Assembly: GCA_020433455.1 (NCBI GenBank) | Contig: JAGRCP010000012.1 | Span: forward strand, 33,912-97,911 | Reading direction: 5' to 3' | Source: Caldilineaceae bacterium | GTDB lineage: Bacteria; Chloroflexota; Anaerolineae; Caldilineales; Caldilineaceae | Length of the DNA: 64,000 nucleotides | Part shown: positions 1 to 8,496 of the stretch, one piece after another | How the letters are laid out: the number at the start of each line of letters is the position of its first letter | Position numbering within the stretch: the stretch's first letter is position 1 | The notes under the pieces: model-generated | What the model was told of the DNA's origin: nothing | The model's database searches: none | What the model saw: only the letters and a program-made list of their open reading frames with translations | Position numbers and translations under genes: made by a program

Positions 1-90
1 GATTATACGGGTACCGCGGCGGTCGTCAATCAGGGCGACAGCGTCTATCTGGCCTGGCATGCCCACAATGCCAGCTTGCTGACCGAGTGA
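1..90 (+). CDS. potA: PotA ATPase, C-terminal end (partial)
   Basis: The window opens inside a reading frame that ends with TGA at 88-90. The 29 visible residues (including YTGTAAVVNQGDSVYLAW and ending LLTE) resemble the end of a TOBE domain, the C-terminal domain of spermidine/putrescine ABC ATPases. The next gene, a PotB permease, starts 7 bases later, which supports potA. The nucleotide-binding domain lies outside the window, so the call rests on this tail and on context. Confidence 0.7.
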   Translation, partial: DYTGTAAVVNQGDSVYLAWHAHNASLLTE

Positions 91-97
91 GGGCGGC

Positions 98-964
98 ATG
101 AGCGCCGATACCAAACCCGTACGCGGCCGGGACCGCATCCAGCTGGCGGCCCTCATCGGCCCGGCAACAGTCTACCTGCTGCTGTTTTTCGTGGCGCCGC
201 TCCTGATTGTGCTGCTCTACAGCTTCCTCAAGCGCGGCCCCTACGGCCAGCTCATTTGGGAATTTACCGTCGGCAATTATGTGCGCGTCTTTGATCCGCT
301 TTATCTGAACATTTTCTGGCGCAGCGTTTGGCTGGCTTTTATCGCCACCGTCGGTTGTCTGCTGGTGGCTTATCCTTTTGCCTATTATATTGCCCGCCGA
401 CCCAGCACGCGTACCCGTAACCTGCTTCTGGTGCTGGTGATGATCCCTTTTTGGACCAACTTTCTGATTCGCACCTACGCCTGGCGGGTGATCCTGGGCG
501 GCGACGGACCCATCAACACCTTTCTGCTCTGGACGGGCGTGATCAACGAGCCGCTTACCCTCATTTTTAACGACTTCGCCGTCTTAATCGGCCTCATCTA
601 CGGGTATTTGCCCTTTATGGTTTTGCCCCTCTACGCCGCCATCGAACGGCTGGACTTCAGCCTCATGGAAGCGGCCGGCGATCTCTACGCCAACGGCTGG
701 AACGCGTTCCGCAAAGTGCTTCTGCCCCTGAGCATGCCGGGCGTTATCGCCGGGAGCATCCTGGTCTTTATCCCCAGCCTGGGCGCGTTCATCACGCCGG
801 ATCTGCTGGGCGGAGCCAAAACCATCATGATCGGCAATCTGATCCAGAGCCAATTTTTGACCGCACGGGATTGGCCTTTTGGTTCGGCCATCAGCATGCT
901 CCTCATGGCCGCGGTGCTGGGCGCAACGCTCATTTACTTCCGTCAGGGAGGACGCACCCTGTGA
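98..964 (+). CDS. potB: Spermidine/putrescine ABC transporter permease PotB
   Basis: 288-residue inner-membrane permease with about six hydrophobic segments, the first at residues 17-43. The cytoplasmic EAA loop that docks on the ATPase reads EAAGDLYANGWNAFRKVLLP near residues 190-210. The adjacent fragment IPSLGAFITPDLLGG is typical of PotB/PotH. It lies 7 bases after potA and its stop overlaps the GTG start of potC, so the genes should be cotranslated. The true polyamine or related substrate cannot be fixed from sequence. Confidence 0.92.
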   Translation: MSADTKPVRGRDRIQLAALIGPATVYLLLFFVAPLLIVLLYSFLKRGPYGQLIWEFTVGNYVRVFDPLYLNIFWRSVWLAFIATVGCLLVAYPFAYYIARRPSTRTRNLLLVLVMIPFWTNFLIRTYAWRVILGGDGPINTFLLWTGVINEPLTLIFNDFAVLIGLIYGYLPFMVLPLYAAIERLDFSLMEAAGDLYANGWNAFRKVLLPLSMPGVIAGSILVFIPSLGAFITPDLLGGAKTIMIGNLIQSQFLTARDWPFGSAISMLLMAAVLGATLIYFRQGGRTL

Positions 965-1800
965 CAGCTTCCACCCCCCCGCCGGAGATCAGGCATCGCC
1001 GCAGCCTCACCGAAACGTTGCTGGGCGGGCATGCCTGGCTGGTCTTTATCTTTTTCTACGCGCCCATTGTCGTGCTCATCATCTTCAGCTTCAACGACAG
1101 CAAATTCGTCAACGAATGGACCGGCTTCAGCTTTCGCTGGTATGTGAAGCTCTTCCAGGACGATGCCATCGGGCTGGCCCTGCGCAACAGCCTGATTGTG
1201 GCAACCGTGAGCACTCTTATCAGCACCATCATCGGGACGCTGGTCGCGCTGGGCATGGAGCGCTTCCGCTTTCGGGGCAAGACCGCGCTGGACAGTACGC
1301 TCTATTTGCCCATCATCATTCCCGACATCGCCATGGCCGTCATGCTCCTGCTCTTCTTTGTCCAGGCGGGGCAACTGCTGGGCAAGATCGGCCTGAGCTT
1401 TTCTCTGGGGCTGACGACCATCATTCTGGCCCATGTGGCCTTCAACATCAGCTTTGTTGCCGTGCTGGTGCGGGCGCGGCTGGACGGCTTTGATAAGTCT
1501 CTGGAAGAAGCCGCGGGCGATCTCTACGCCAACGAATGGCAGACCTTCCGCTACGTGACCCTGCCCTTGATTATGCCCGGCATTGTGGGCGGCGCACTCC
1601 TGGCTTTTACGCTGAGCCTGGACGATTTTGTTGTTACCTTCTTCACCAGCGGTCCCGGCAGCACCACGTTGCCCCTCCGCATCTATTCCATGGTCAAAAC
1701 CGGCGTCACGCCCGAGATCAACGCCTTGAGCACCCTCATGCTCCTGGCCTCTATGGTGTTGGTTCTGGCGTCGCTGGCCATCCAGAATCGTAATACGTGA
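961..1800 (+). CDS. potC: Spermidine/putrescine ABC transporter permease PotC
   Basis: Second permease subunit, 279 residues with the GTG start at 961. That codon overlaps the potB stop (GTGA) and follows a GGGAGGA ribosome site at about 947-953; an upstream in-frame ATG at 871 would run far into potB and is unlikely. The EAA loop reads EEAAGDLYANEWQTFRYVTL near residues 180-200, followed by FTLSLDDFVVTFFTSGPG, characteristic of PotC/PotI. The last codons (AAT CGT AAT ACG TGA) run into an intergenic repeat made of the same TACGTGA words. Confidence 0.92.
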   Translation: MTASTPPPEIRHRRSLTETLLGGHAWLVFIFFYAPIVVLIIFSFNDSKFVNEWTGFSFRWYVKLFQDDAIGLALRNSLIVATVSTLISTIIGTLVALGMERFRFRGKTALDSTLYLPIIIPDIAMAVMLLLFFVQAGQLLGKIGLSFSLGLTTIILAHVAFNISFVAVLVRARLDGFDKSLEEAAGDLYANEWQTFRYVTLPLIMPGIVGGALLAFTLSLDDFVVTFFTSGPGSTTLPLRIYSMVKTGVTPEINALSTLMLLASMVLVLASLAIQNRNT

Positions 1801-1930
1801 TACGCATACATGATACGTATACGTGGTGCGTGACGAGTACTACGTGATGCCGTTCGCCGTAGCGCAATCTTCTATTTCTTCATTCAGTTTGTCACAGCGA
1901 CCTTACGCATTACTCGTTATTCGTTTTATT
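1794..1930 (+). repeat. TACG-rich degenerate tandem repeat after potC
   Basis: From the potC stop onward there are repeated short words: TACGTGA, TACGCATA, GATACGTA, TACGTGG, then later CGCATTACTCGTTATTCG. It resembles the other heptamer-based intergenic repeats in this window (near 10831, 20448 and 28071). No coding potential is visible, and it separates potC from potD by 150 bases. Confidence 0.5.
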
Positions 1931-1950
1931 ACCCAAGGAGTTTCCCCATC

Positions 1951-3075
1951 ATGAAGCAATTTCTCATTTCTCTCTTTCTTATTCTGTTGTTGGCTGCGTG
2001 CGGACCGTCCGCCGAGCCGGCCCCGGCCGCGGATGAGCCGGGAAGCGATAACGCGGCAGTAGTCAGCGAACGCTGCGGCGATGCAAGCAGGCTGGACACG
2101 GAGCTAAGCGTCTACAACTGGACCGATTACATCGATCCCGAGATCATCGACCAGTTTGAGGCCGAATGCAGCGTCAAGGTCATTTACGATACCTTTTCCA
2201 GCAATGAGGATCTGCTGGCCAAGCTGCAAGCGGGAGCTACGGGCTACGACGTCATCGTGCCCAGCGATTACATGATCGCCATCATGATTCAGCTGGACAT
2301 GCTCAAGGAACTGGAGAAAGCCAATCTCCCCAACCTGAGTAATCTGAATGAGATTTTTGTCGATCCGCCCTACGATCCGGGCCTGGTTTATTCGGTTCCT
2401 TACCAGTGGGGCACGACGGGCATCGGCTACAATATTGAGGCCACCGGCGAGATTCCCAACAGTTGGGAGTGGATCTTCAATCCGGAAAAGGCGGCCCAGT
2501 TTGACGGCAAGCTTTCATTGCTTAACGATCAGCGCGAAGTCATCGGCGCAGCCCTCAAATACGCGGGCTACAGCATGAACAGCGTGGATGAAACGGAATT
2601 GGAAGCTGCGAAGGAGGTCATCCTGGCCATCAAGCCCTATGTGGCCACCTTCGACAGCGATTCGTTCAGTGAGATCTTGGTGGCGGGCGATGTGGTCATC
2701 GGCCAGGGCTGGAGCGGCGATTACTTCCAGGACATCTACGAGAGCGAAAACGAAAATCTGGGCTACGTGATTCCCCAGGAAGGCGGCGTTATCTGGACCG
2801 ATAACCTGACTATTCCCAAGACCGCGCCCCATCCCTATACCGCAGAGGTCTTTATCAACTACCTCCTCGATGCGGAAATCGGCGCCCAGTTGACCAACTG
2901 GACCTACTTCGGCAGCCCTAATGCTGCGGCCTTGCCCATGATTGACGACGAGGTGAAGAACGATCCCGGCATCTATCCGCCGGAAGAGACCATGGCCAAG
3001 TTGGAATTCCTGAGTGATTTGGGGGAAGGCACCCTGCTGTGGGACCGAATTTGGACGGAGATTAAGTCCCAGTAG
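1951..3075 (+). CDS. potD: Spermidine/putrescine-binding lipoprotein PotD
   Basis: 374-residue extracytoplasmic solute-binding protein. A signal peptide ends in the lipobox LLAACG, so the mature protein is lipid-anchored at Cys17. The mature start LSVYNWTDYIDPEIIDQFE is the PotD/PotF family signature, and the middle segment PYQWGTTGIGYN is also typical. An AAGGAG ribosome site lies at 1935-1939, about 11 bases before the ATG. It follows potBC, giving the order A-B-C-D, and is closed by a strong terminator at 3096-3135. Confidence 0.93.
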   Translation: MKQFLISLFLILLLAACGPSAEPAPAADEPGSDNAAVVSERCGDASRLDTELSVYNWTDYIDPEIIDQFEAECSVKVIYDTFSSNEDLLAKLQAGATGYDVIVPSDYMIAIMIQLDMLKELEKANLPNLSNLNEIFVDPPYDPGLVYSVPYQWGTTGIGYNIEATGEIPNSWEWIFNPEKAAQFDGKLSLLNDQREVIGAALKYAGYSMNSVDETELEAAKEVILAIKPYVATFDSDSFSEILVAGDVVIGQGWSGDYFQDIYESENENLGYVIPQEGGVIWTDNLTIPKTAPHPYTAEVFINYLLDAEIGAQLTNWTYFGSPNAAALPMIDDEVKNDPGIYPPEETMAKLEFLSDLGEGTLLWDRIWTEIKSQ

Positions 3076-3095
3076 GCTTACGCATAATTTGAAGC

Positions 3096-3135
3096 AAAAA
3101 AGGGGGCATTTCGCGAACGAAATGCCCCCTTTTTT
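3096..3135 (+). terminator. Rho-independent terminator of the pot operon
   Basis: A-tract, GGGGGCATTTCG arm, CGAA loop, CGAAATGCCCCC arm, then a run of six T. The perfect stem has about 18 pairs including A-T pairs. It starts 20 bases after the potD stop, and the A and T tracts make it potentially bidirectional. Confidence 0.93.
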
Positions 3136-3153
3136 GTTCTTCTGTACAGGCTG

Positions 3154-3330
3154 TTACTGGGTCACCCCACTATTTTCTACAATCGGCATGTAGATCCGAC
3201 CCGATGCCCCAGCACAATTTATGCTGCGAACCGTATATCTTGGAGCCGTAGAGTAGTACGGCCACGTGGGGTTTTGCTCTATGAATTGCGTCCCCAAATC
3301 AGATGATGTCAACGGCGGTGGTAAAAGTAC
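3154..3330 (-). pseudogene. Possible C-terminal remnant of a secreted protein
   Basis: A minus-strand open frame ends with GRIYMPIVENSGVTQ. An aromatic-x-M-P-I tail also occurs near the end of the neighbouring M23 protein (YIFMPIAP), and similar tails are common in secreted Chloroflexota proteins. The frame has no convincing start. Its 5' side runs into what looks like an IS21 left end at about 3331, so I read it as the tail of a gene cut off by that insertion. This is a weak call. Confidence 0.3.
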
Positions 3331-3513
3331 TGTAAATCGCGAAATAAAATGTCCTCTAAACAACGCATAAAATGTACCTTCTGAGTTCTGAAATCAGGAG
3401 GTAAAAGATGCTAAGAAAAGAGGACATCCTAATGATTAAAGCATTGAACGAACGAGGGGTCTACCAGAAAGACATCGCGGAGCAGTTGGGTGTGCATCCG
3501 AGGACATTTCATC
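3331..3513 (+). mobile_element. IS21-family element, left-end remnant
   Basis: The segment begins TGTAAAT and carries two copies of a terminal-type repeat, CGCGAAATAAAATGTCCT (3338-3355) and CGCATAAAATGTACCT (3364-3379), like the multiple terminal repeats of IS21 elements. A strong AGGAGG ribosome site and the first codons of istA follow. Homology stops at about 3513, where unrelated sequence begins; no right end and no istB are present. Confidence 0.6.
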
Positions 3514-3593
3514 CCGCGCTTGACACGCCCATCTGGTCGATAGCGAATCCGGCTCCGTCATCGCCCAATTTGACGGCTGGCTCACTGCCCTAG
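3408..3593 (+). pseudogene. istA: Truncated IS21 transposase IstA (N-terminus)
   Basis: Residues 1-33 (starting MLRKEDILMIKALNERG and including YQKDIAEQLGVHPRT) are the N-terminal helix-turn-helix of IstA. After residue about 34 the frame reads unrelated sequence (FHPALDTPIWS...) to a stop at 3593. Only about 10% of the usual protein of roughly 500 residues remains, with no DDE catalytic core. AGGAGG stands 6 bases before the ATG, so a short peptide could still be translated. Confidence 0.75.
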
Positions 3594-3763
3594 CGGGTCT
3601 GGAGCCGGGCGACATCATCGTGCAGAACATCCGCTTATCCTTGCCAGAAGATCTGAATGAGGCAGACCTCTTCCTGCGCGTCGGCCTCTATTCGCCCCAG
3701 GACGGTCAACGCCTGCCCATTATCAATGACGAGCCGCTGCGTGACGCTGCGGAGCTGTGCTGA
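3524..3763 (+). pseudogene. C-terminal fragment of a membrane glycosyltransferase-like protein
   Basis: In a different frame from istA, about 79 codons read HAHLVDSESGSVIAQFDGW... ending RLPIINDEPLRDAAELC. The pattern of a 'VGLYSPQDGQRLP' beta-rich tail is common at the C-terminus of large Chloroflexota glycosyltransferase-39-like membrane proteins; that match is from memory. An upstream in-frame TGA at 3521 and the lack of a start show it is a fragment, apparently joined to the IS21 remnant by deletion. Confidence 0.45.
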
Positions 3764-3788
3764 GCGCTAATCCGAAATGGCGCTAGTA

Positions 3789-4571
3789 TTAGGGTTGCTC
3801 AGTTTGGTCTGCCTCTTCTGGGGCCATAAGAACATCCCAATGTGGTGGCGTGGGCGCAATCGGCATGAAGATGTAGTGGTGGCCGGTCATAAAGTCAAAG
3901 AAGCCCGTCGGGCTCCTATACCCATAATCGTTCGGCAGAGTTGGAGTATATCCTTTCCCTGCATTTTGGGCTTGCTGTTTGCAAGCGTCTGGATAATTAT
4001 TGAGATACTGTGCGTCGGCAAAATCCCGCACTTCCCAGTGGATGTGAGAGTTATCCCCAAATTGGCCAGGTTGATCAAGTACGAAACCAATTCGTTCGCC
4101 ACTGTAAATACTGGATCCAGCCTCTAATTCCACGTCAGCAAGGTGACCATACATAGAATAAAATGTACCCACAGCCAGACTATTATGCTCAATAATGACA
4201 ACATACCCGGGGTAAAAATCTGCGACTGAAATCCACACGACCACTCCATTCTCAATGGCGGTTACCTCAGAACCCGCACCACTTGCTCCATCTAGGCGAA
4301 ACCAATCCTCACCGGCGTGATAGAGCTGAGGCCACTTGATGGGCACTTCGTCGGCATCCAGGAAACAAGTATCGTTGTCGGGCAGATCGGGATTCATGAC
4401 CCCATAGACCGTGGTAGGGTATGGACCATAGTCGATATCGTCGCGGTAGCCAAGCGGCGGCTCATAAACAGTCGGTTCCGGGAGTTGGGCATAAGCAGCC
4501 CTACCATTCGTCATCAGGCAGAGAGCTGTAACAATTGCCATAAGGTAGAATATCCGAATACCATTTGGCAT
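3789..4571 (-). CDS. Secreted M23-family (LytM-like) peptidase
   Basis: 260 residues with an N-terminal signal peptide (hydrophobic residues 7-28, likely cut after AYA). Zinc-peptidase motifs are all present: H85-AGE-D89, YGHL at 141-144 and the HxH pair H176/H178. The protein should therefore be a secreted peptidoglycan or glycopeptide endopeptidase, although 'peptidase-like' binding proteins also exist. The AGAGGAA ribosome site lies 7 bases upstream. It sits 12 bases downstream of the Pro/Thr-rich surface protein and is probably cotranscribed with it. The C-terminus carries the YIFMPIAP segment and an acidic tail. Confidence 0.8.
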   Translation of the reverse strand: MPNGIRIFYLMAIVTALCLMTNGRAAYAQLPEPTVYEPPLGYRDDIDYGPYPTTVYGVMNPDLPDNDTCFLDADEVPIKWPQLYHAGEDWFRLDGASGAGSEVTAIENGVVVWISVADFYPGYVVIIEHNSLAVGTFYSMYGHLADVELEAGSSIYSGERIGFVLDQPGQFGDNSHIHWEVRDFADAQYLNNYPDACKQQAQNAGKGYTPTLPNDYGYRSPTGFFDFMTGHHYIFMPIAPTPPHWDVLMAPEEADQTEQP

Positions 4572-4583
4572 TGTAGTTCCTCT

Positions 4584-5717
4584 TTACTCGGGGAGCACAT
4601 TGAAAGTGTCAATCATCTTATAATACAGATCCAAAGCTTCTGGTCGGGCATACCCATCCGCCAGACCATAAACCATAGCGATCACGCAGATTTTATTTTC
4701 GTATGGCACAATCACCTGTAAATCGGTGTTGCCGGGATAATAATCAACTTGATAGCCCATTACATTACTAAGCGTAATAGGTTCTATCCTCATATCCGCT
4801 GGCGCTTCTTGATCAAATAGATTTAAATAGTCATGTCGGATCCATTCCTCAGCAGATAACCCTTCATTATTCTCTATTACGTTGATGATCATCCCCTGAT
4901 ACGAATATCCAACTGTTACCTGAGGTAGTATGAATCCTATATAGAGAGATGAGTAGGGCCCTCTGCGATTCCGTCCACTGGTAATACTAACGGACTCTGG
5001 CGGGTAATCGATTTGAAAACCGGCTTCCTCTTCTACGTGCCGGTACCAGCCGTTAGGCAGCGCAATGGGAGTCGGGGTAATCGTCGGTGTCCCTGACCGT
5101 ATAGGGGTTGCGGTGGGCGTGGGCGTGTCTAGTGGGCTTTCCGGCGTAGCCGTCGGTGTGGGCGGCGGGGTCTTGTCGCAACCGGGATCATCCAGCGTTA
5201 CATCGAAGGTGGTGCGGGCGTTGCCGGCCTTGAGCTGCACCGCAACCGAATCGTCGGCATCGAAGCCGGAGACGGTCACGACGAAGTAGTCGCTTGCCCC
5301 CTGGCTGAAGCCGTCGAACTCGGTTTCGTACTTGACGCTCGCAAAGCCGGGGTTGCCCCGATGGTTGGTCCACGCTACATGGTAATCACCCAGCTTACCC
5401 GTGACGGTTGCGCCGTCTGTCGGCGCGACGGGCGCCCAGTCGCCCAGACCGAAGGCCGCGTAGCTGATGTCCTGCTTGTTGTCGTTGGTGACGCGGTAGG
5501 TGATGGTCGTCGTGCCGTCGTCGTTGGTCACGTAGCCCCAAACGTCCAACGTGAATCCGTCCGTCGTTTGGGTGAAGCAAGGACCACTCGGCGGCGGCAA
5601 CGGAGACTGGAACGCTCCCGTTGCGTTGGGCGATATGCGGAGCATGGCCAGCACGAGGAGCAGGGCCAGACCGGCCAATGCCGGACCGACCAGCTTGCGA
5701 GAGGGAAGGGATTGCAT
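4584..5717 (-). CDS. Secreted two-domain protein with Pro/Thr linker, function unknown
   Basis: 377 residues. A signal-anchor at residues 10-35 is followed by a beta-rich domain (about 40-175, with repeated 'GDYHVAWTNHRGNPGFASV'-type strands). Next comes a TPTATP-type Pro/Thr linker (about 183-220), then a C-terminal domain (about 222-377) beginning GWYRHVEEEAGFQIDYP. That last opening resembles PsbP/lipoprotein-like domains seen in many secreted bacterial proteins. An AGGAGA ribosome site lies 6 bases before the ATG. It should be exported and surface-exposed. I cannot assign a function. Confidence 0.75.
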   Translation of the reverse strand: MQSLPSRKLVGPALAGLALLLVLAMLRISPNATGAFQSPLPPPSGPCFTQTTDGFTLDVWGYVTNDDGTTTITYRVTNDNKQDISYAAFGLGDWAPVAPTDGATVTGKLGDYHVAWTNHRGNPGFASVKYETEFDGFSQGASDYFVVTVSGFDADDSVAVQLKAGNARTTFDVTLDDPGCDKTPPPTPTATPESPLDTPTPTATPIRSGTPTITPTPIALPNGWYRHVEEEAGFQIDYPPESVSITSGRNRRGPYSSLYIGFILPQVTVGYSYQGMIINVIENNEGLSAEEWIRHDYLNLFDQEAPADMRIEPITLSNVMGYQVDYYPGNTDLQVIVPYENKICVIAMVYGLADGYARPEALDLYYKMIDTFNVLPE

Positions 5718-6075
5718 GGTTCTTCTCCTGGGGTCAGAGAATCAGGGACAACGCTCGCATCTTGTCAAGGACGCTCCCATTTTCACGGGTCACGCCTCAC
5801 GGTTTATCTTCTGCACCAGTGTAGCATACCCCCCCCCGTGTTTGGCAAGTTTTTTTTCGATTTCGCAGGGCAAATGTAGAGTAAATGACAGGATCAGGGT
5901 GTTTTGTAATAATTCTGTCGCCATGAACAACCCTAATCAGCATTCGATTTTCTCTTTTCGTGACTTGATTTCTTCTCCGACATTGAGAGCCTGACAAAGC
6001 CCGCCCTCCATGAACGAAGGCGGGCTTGTTTGCGTTGCGTAAGCAAGGAATAGGGCTGTCCGTCCCGAGCAATGA
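5718..6075. other. Intergenic region with a GC hairpin (5997-6027)
   Basis: No gene is convincing here. The arms AAGCCCGCC (5997-6005) and GGCGGGCTT (6019-6027) form a hairpin about 50 bases downstream of the acylase stop on the minus strand, a plausible terminator despite a weak U-tract. A TTGACA on the minus strand at about 5768-5763 could be the -35 of the secreted-protein operon, but its -10 is poor. Runs of C (5830-5837) and T (5850-5857) are also present. Confidence 0.45.
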
Positions 6076-8448
6076 TTACGGCTCCAGCGTCAGCACGTCG
6101 CCGGTAACGTTTTCCCGCCCCCACGTCATGGGGATGTACTCCACGTCCCGATGCGGTCGGATGAAGTCGTCGTAGTGGCGGCTGAGGACGTTGCCTGATT
6201 GGCCCGTGGTGTGGATGATGAGGCTATTGTTCCATGCGCCCACGTCCAGGATGGAACGCTGGCTGACCACGTGGTACTGGTTGTAAAGTTCGGTCTGGCG
6301 CACGGGGCCGATATCCACGGTGTAGGCGTCGCCGCCGTTCTCAATGCTGCGATGGAAGATGGGCTTGAGCAGAGGCACTTCGCTAAAAGGATTGTGGGGA
6401 TATTGGGTCTTGTGGATCGCGCCCCAGGTCCATTTTCTCATGTCATCGCCCATGCGCGCGCTCAGGTCATCCAGCGCGGTATCCAGCGCTTCCAGCGCCG
6501 TTTCTGCACATGATTCGCTGGGCGCGGTCAGTATGTTGTCGCACCAGGCCGCGTATTGTTCGGGCTCGCGCATGACCTCAACTGCCAGAAGCGGATGGGC
6601 GCGCGCCGCCATCTCGTCATAGAGATCGCCGCGCAGATCGTCGGCAAAGAGCGCGCGCCCCAGCGCGATCTGCCAGGCCGAGTAGATGGCGGGCGCGCCG
6701 GTATCCCGCGTCAGTGCCCCGTCCCAATCCGCCAGGATGGCCATGGCCTGGGCCTGGCGTTCACCGTTGGGCGTCAGCGCCAACAGCGCAGGCAGGATCT
6801 CGTCTACCTGGGCGCTATACTGATCGCCGTGGATAAGGCCCACATCGGCCAGGGAAATGCGCTCGTCGCCCCTGCTCATCGCTTCAATAAGCTGGGTGAT
6901 ACGCTCGGCCCGGTAGGGCTCCGACCAGTCATTGGAGATGAGGTATGGGTAGCTGTCATCCACTATTTTATTATTGGCCGTGGCCACAAAGCCCGCAGCC
7001 GGATTGAGGGTACGGGGCAGATCATCAAAGGGGATCCAGCCCGTCCATTCGTACTCGCCGTTCCAGCCGGGCACGGGCAACATGCCGTCATGGTTGGCGC
7101 GGATGGGAATATGGCCCGGCGCAAAATAGCCGATGTTGCCCCCCTTATCGGCGTAGACAAAGCTTTGACTGGGTGCGACGTAGTCGCGCATGGCCGCCAC
7201 AAATTCATCCCAATTCCGGGCATAGTTCACTCGGGTATAGGCTTCCACAGTGCTATCGCCGGCATCCAGCGCAGTCCAGCGCATGGCCACCGCGGTCGCT
7301 GCGTCTGTTGCATCACTGATGAGGGGACCGTGGCGGGTGCTGCGCGCGGCATAGGGAATGGGCTCTTCCTGGCCGTCTACGTAGATTAACTCTTCCACAA
7401 TGTCCATGTCCGCCCACTCGTCGCCCACTCGATACTGGTTGGGATTGGCCGGGTTGATCTCTTCCATGTAGAGGTCCTGCACGTCGGGGTCCACATTGGT
7501 CACGCCCCAGGCGATGTTTTCATTGTGGCCGCTGGGCAGCAAGGGGAGGCCGGGGAAGGTCATCCCGCTAATGTGGAGCGCGTCGCCGTGCAGTTCGGCC
7601 AGATACCAAATAGAGGGGATGCGTGCGCTCAGGTGCATATCGTTGGCCAGGATGGGGCGGCCCGTCTCGGTACGTGCACCGCCGATGACCCAGTTGTTGC
7701 TGCCCACGTCAATGCCGCCCAGATCAAATTGCTCTTGCAGCAACGTATCCATCTCCAGCAGGCCGCTGCCGGACCGATCTTGCCAGTCGCTTGCCGCGAG
7801 AATGGCAATCCCGTCCTCGGGATAGGCGGGCAGAAGTTGAGCGGCGCGTTCCGGACCCAGCGTCTGAGTAAGGGCGGCGCGTAGGATTTCCAAATCCCAA
7901 TCTCCGCCCAGGTCCCAGGCCATCATCTTGGCCCAGACCATGGAGTCCATCTCGGTCCACGGCGCGGGCTTCACGCCCAGAATGAGGAATTCGGGCGGCA
8001 GGGTGTGGCCTTCATCCAGCCAGGCATTGACGCCGTCCGCGTACGCGCTGAGAAGCGCCTGGGTGTCAGAACTGAGTGCGGGCCAGGCTGTTTCGGCCGC
8101 GCGATAGGGGCCCAGCGTACGCAGAAACTTGTCCGTGGAGAGGGTCGCCTCGCCCAGGATCTCGCTCAAGCGGCCCGCGCCGATGCGCCGCTGAAACTCC
8201 ATCTGCCACATGCGGTCCTGGGCGTGAACGTAGCCCAGCGCCATCACCGCATCGTGATCCGTGGCCGCAAAAATGTGGGGCACGCCGTATTCGTCACGGA
8301 TGATCTCCACCGGCTGCTCCAGCCTGGCGATTTGAACCGTGCCCGTTGTTTTGGGCAGGCTTGTGCGCAAATAGAAATAGCCGCCGGCCAGACCGATGAT
8401 AAGCGCCGCCAGCAGTACGAAGCCTATGCGTCTCACCCATTTCCACAT
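6076..8448 (-). CDS. Penicillin-acylase family Ntn hydrolase
   Basis: 790 residues with a single N-terminal membrane helix (about 8-28), so it is exported and probably anchored. The precursor is expected to self-cleave before the nucleophile in VGSNNWVIGG (Ser at about residue 250). This gives an alpha chain (about 30-245) and a beta chain bearing the N-terminal Ser. Flanking family motifs include EYGVPHIFA, LGYVHAQDRMWQME, NDMHL and GHNENIAWGVTN. Relatives hydrolyse penicillin G, acyl-homoserine lactones or peptides; the substrate here is not predictable. The ATG at 8448 has an AAAGGA site 7 bases upstream and is preferred over a TTG two codons earlier. Confidence 0.9.
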   Translation of the reverse strand: MWKWVRRIGFVLLAALIIGLAGGYFYLRTSLPKTTGTVQIARLEQPVEIIRDEYGVPHIFAATDHDAVMALGYVHAQDRMWQMEFQRRIGAGRLSEILGEATLSTDKFLRTLGPYRAAETAWPALSSDTQALLSAYADGVNAWLDEGHTLPPEFLILGVKPAPWTEMDSMVWAKMMAWDLGGDWDLEILRAALTQTLGPERAAQLLPAYPEDGIAILAASDWQDRSGSGLLEMDTLLQEQFDLGGIDVGSNNWVIGGARTETGRPILANDMHLSARIPSIWYLAELHGDALHISGMTFPGLPLLPSGHNENIAWGVTNVDPDVQDLYMEEINPANPNQYRVGDEWADMDIVEELIYVDGQEEPIPYAARSTRHGPLISDATDAATAVAMRWTALDAGDSTVEAYTRVNYARNWDEFVAAMRDYVAPSQSFVYADKGGNIGYFAPGHIPIRANHDGMLPVPGWNGEYEWTGWIPFDDLPRTLNPAAGFVATANNKIVDDSYPYLISNDWSEPYRAERITQLIEAMSRGDERISLADVGLIHGDQYSAQVDEILPALLALTPNGERQAQAMAILADWDGALTRDTGAPAIYSAWQIALGRALFADDLRGDLYDEMAARAHPLLAVEVMREPEQYAAWCDNILTAPSESCAETALEALDTALDDLSARMGDDMRKWTWGAIHKTQYPHNPFSEVPLLKPIFHRSIENGGDAYTVDIGPVRQTELYNQYHVVSQRSILDVGAWNNSLIIHTTGQSGNVLSRHYDDFIRPHRDVEYIPMTWGRENVTGDVLTLEP

Positions 8449-8496
8449 AATCAAATCCTTTGGTTCGAGGGGTTATTCCCTAACGTTGCTGTGTGT

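Noticed and set aside
5797..6072. 91-codon minus-strand frame before the secreted-protein operon
   Set aside because: It spans a hairpin and homopolymer runs, has no ribosome site and resembles no family.
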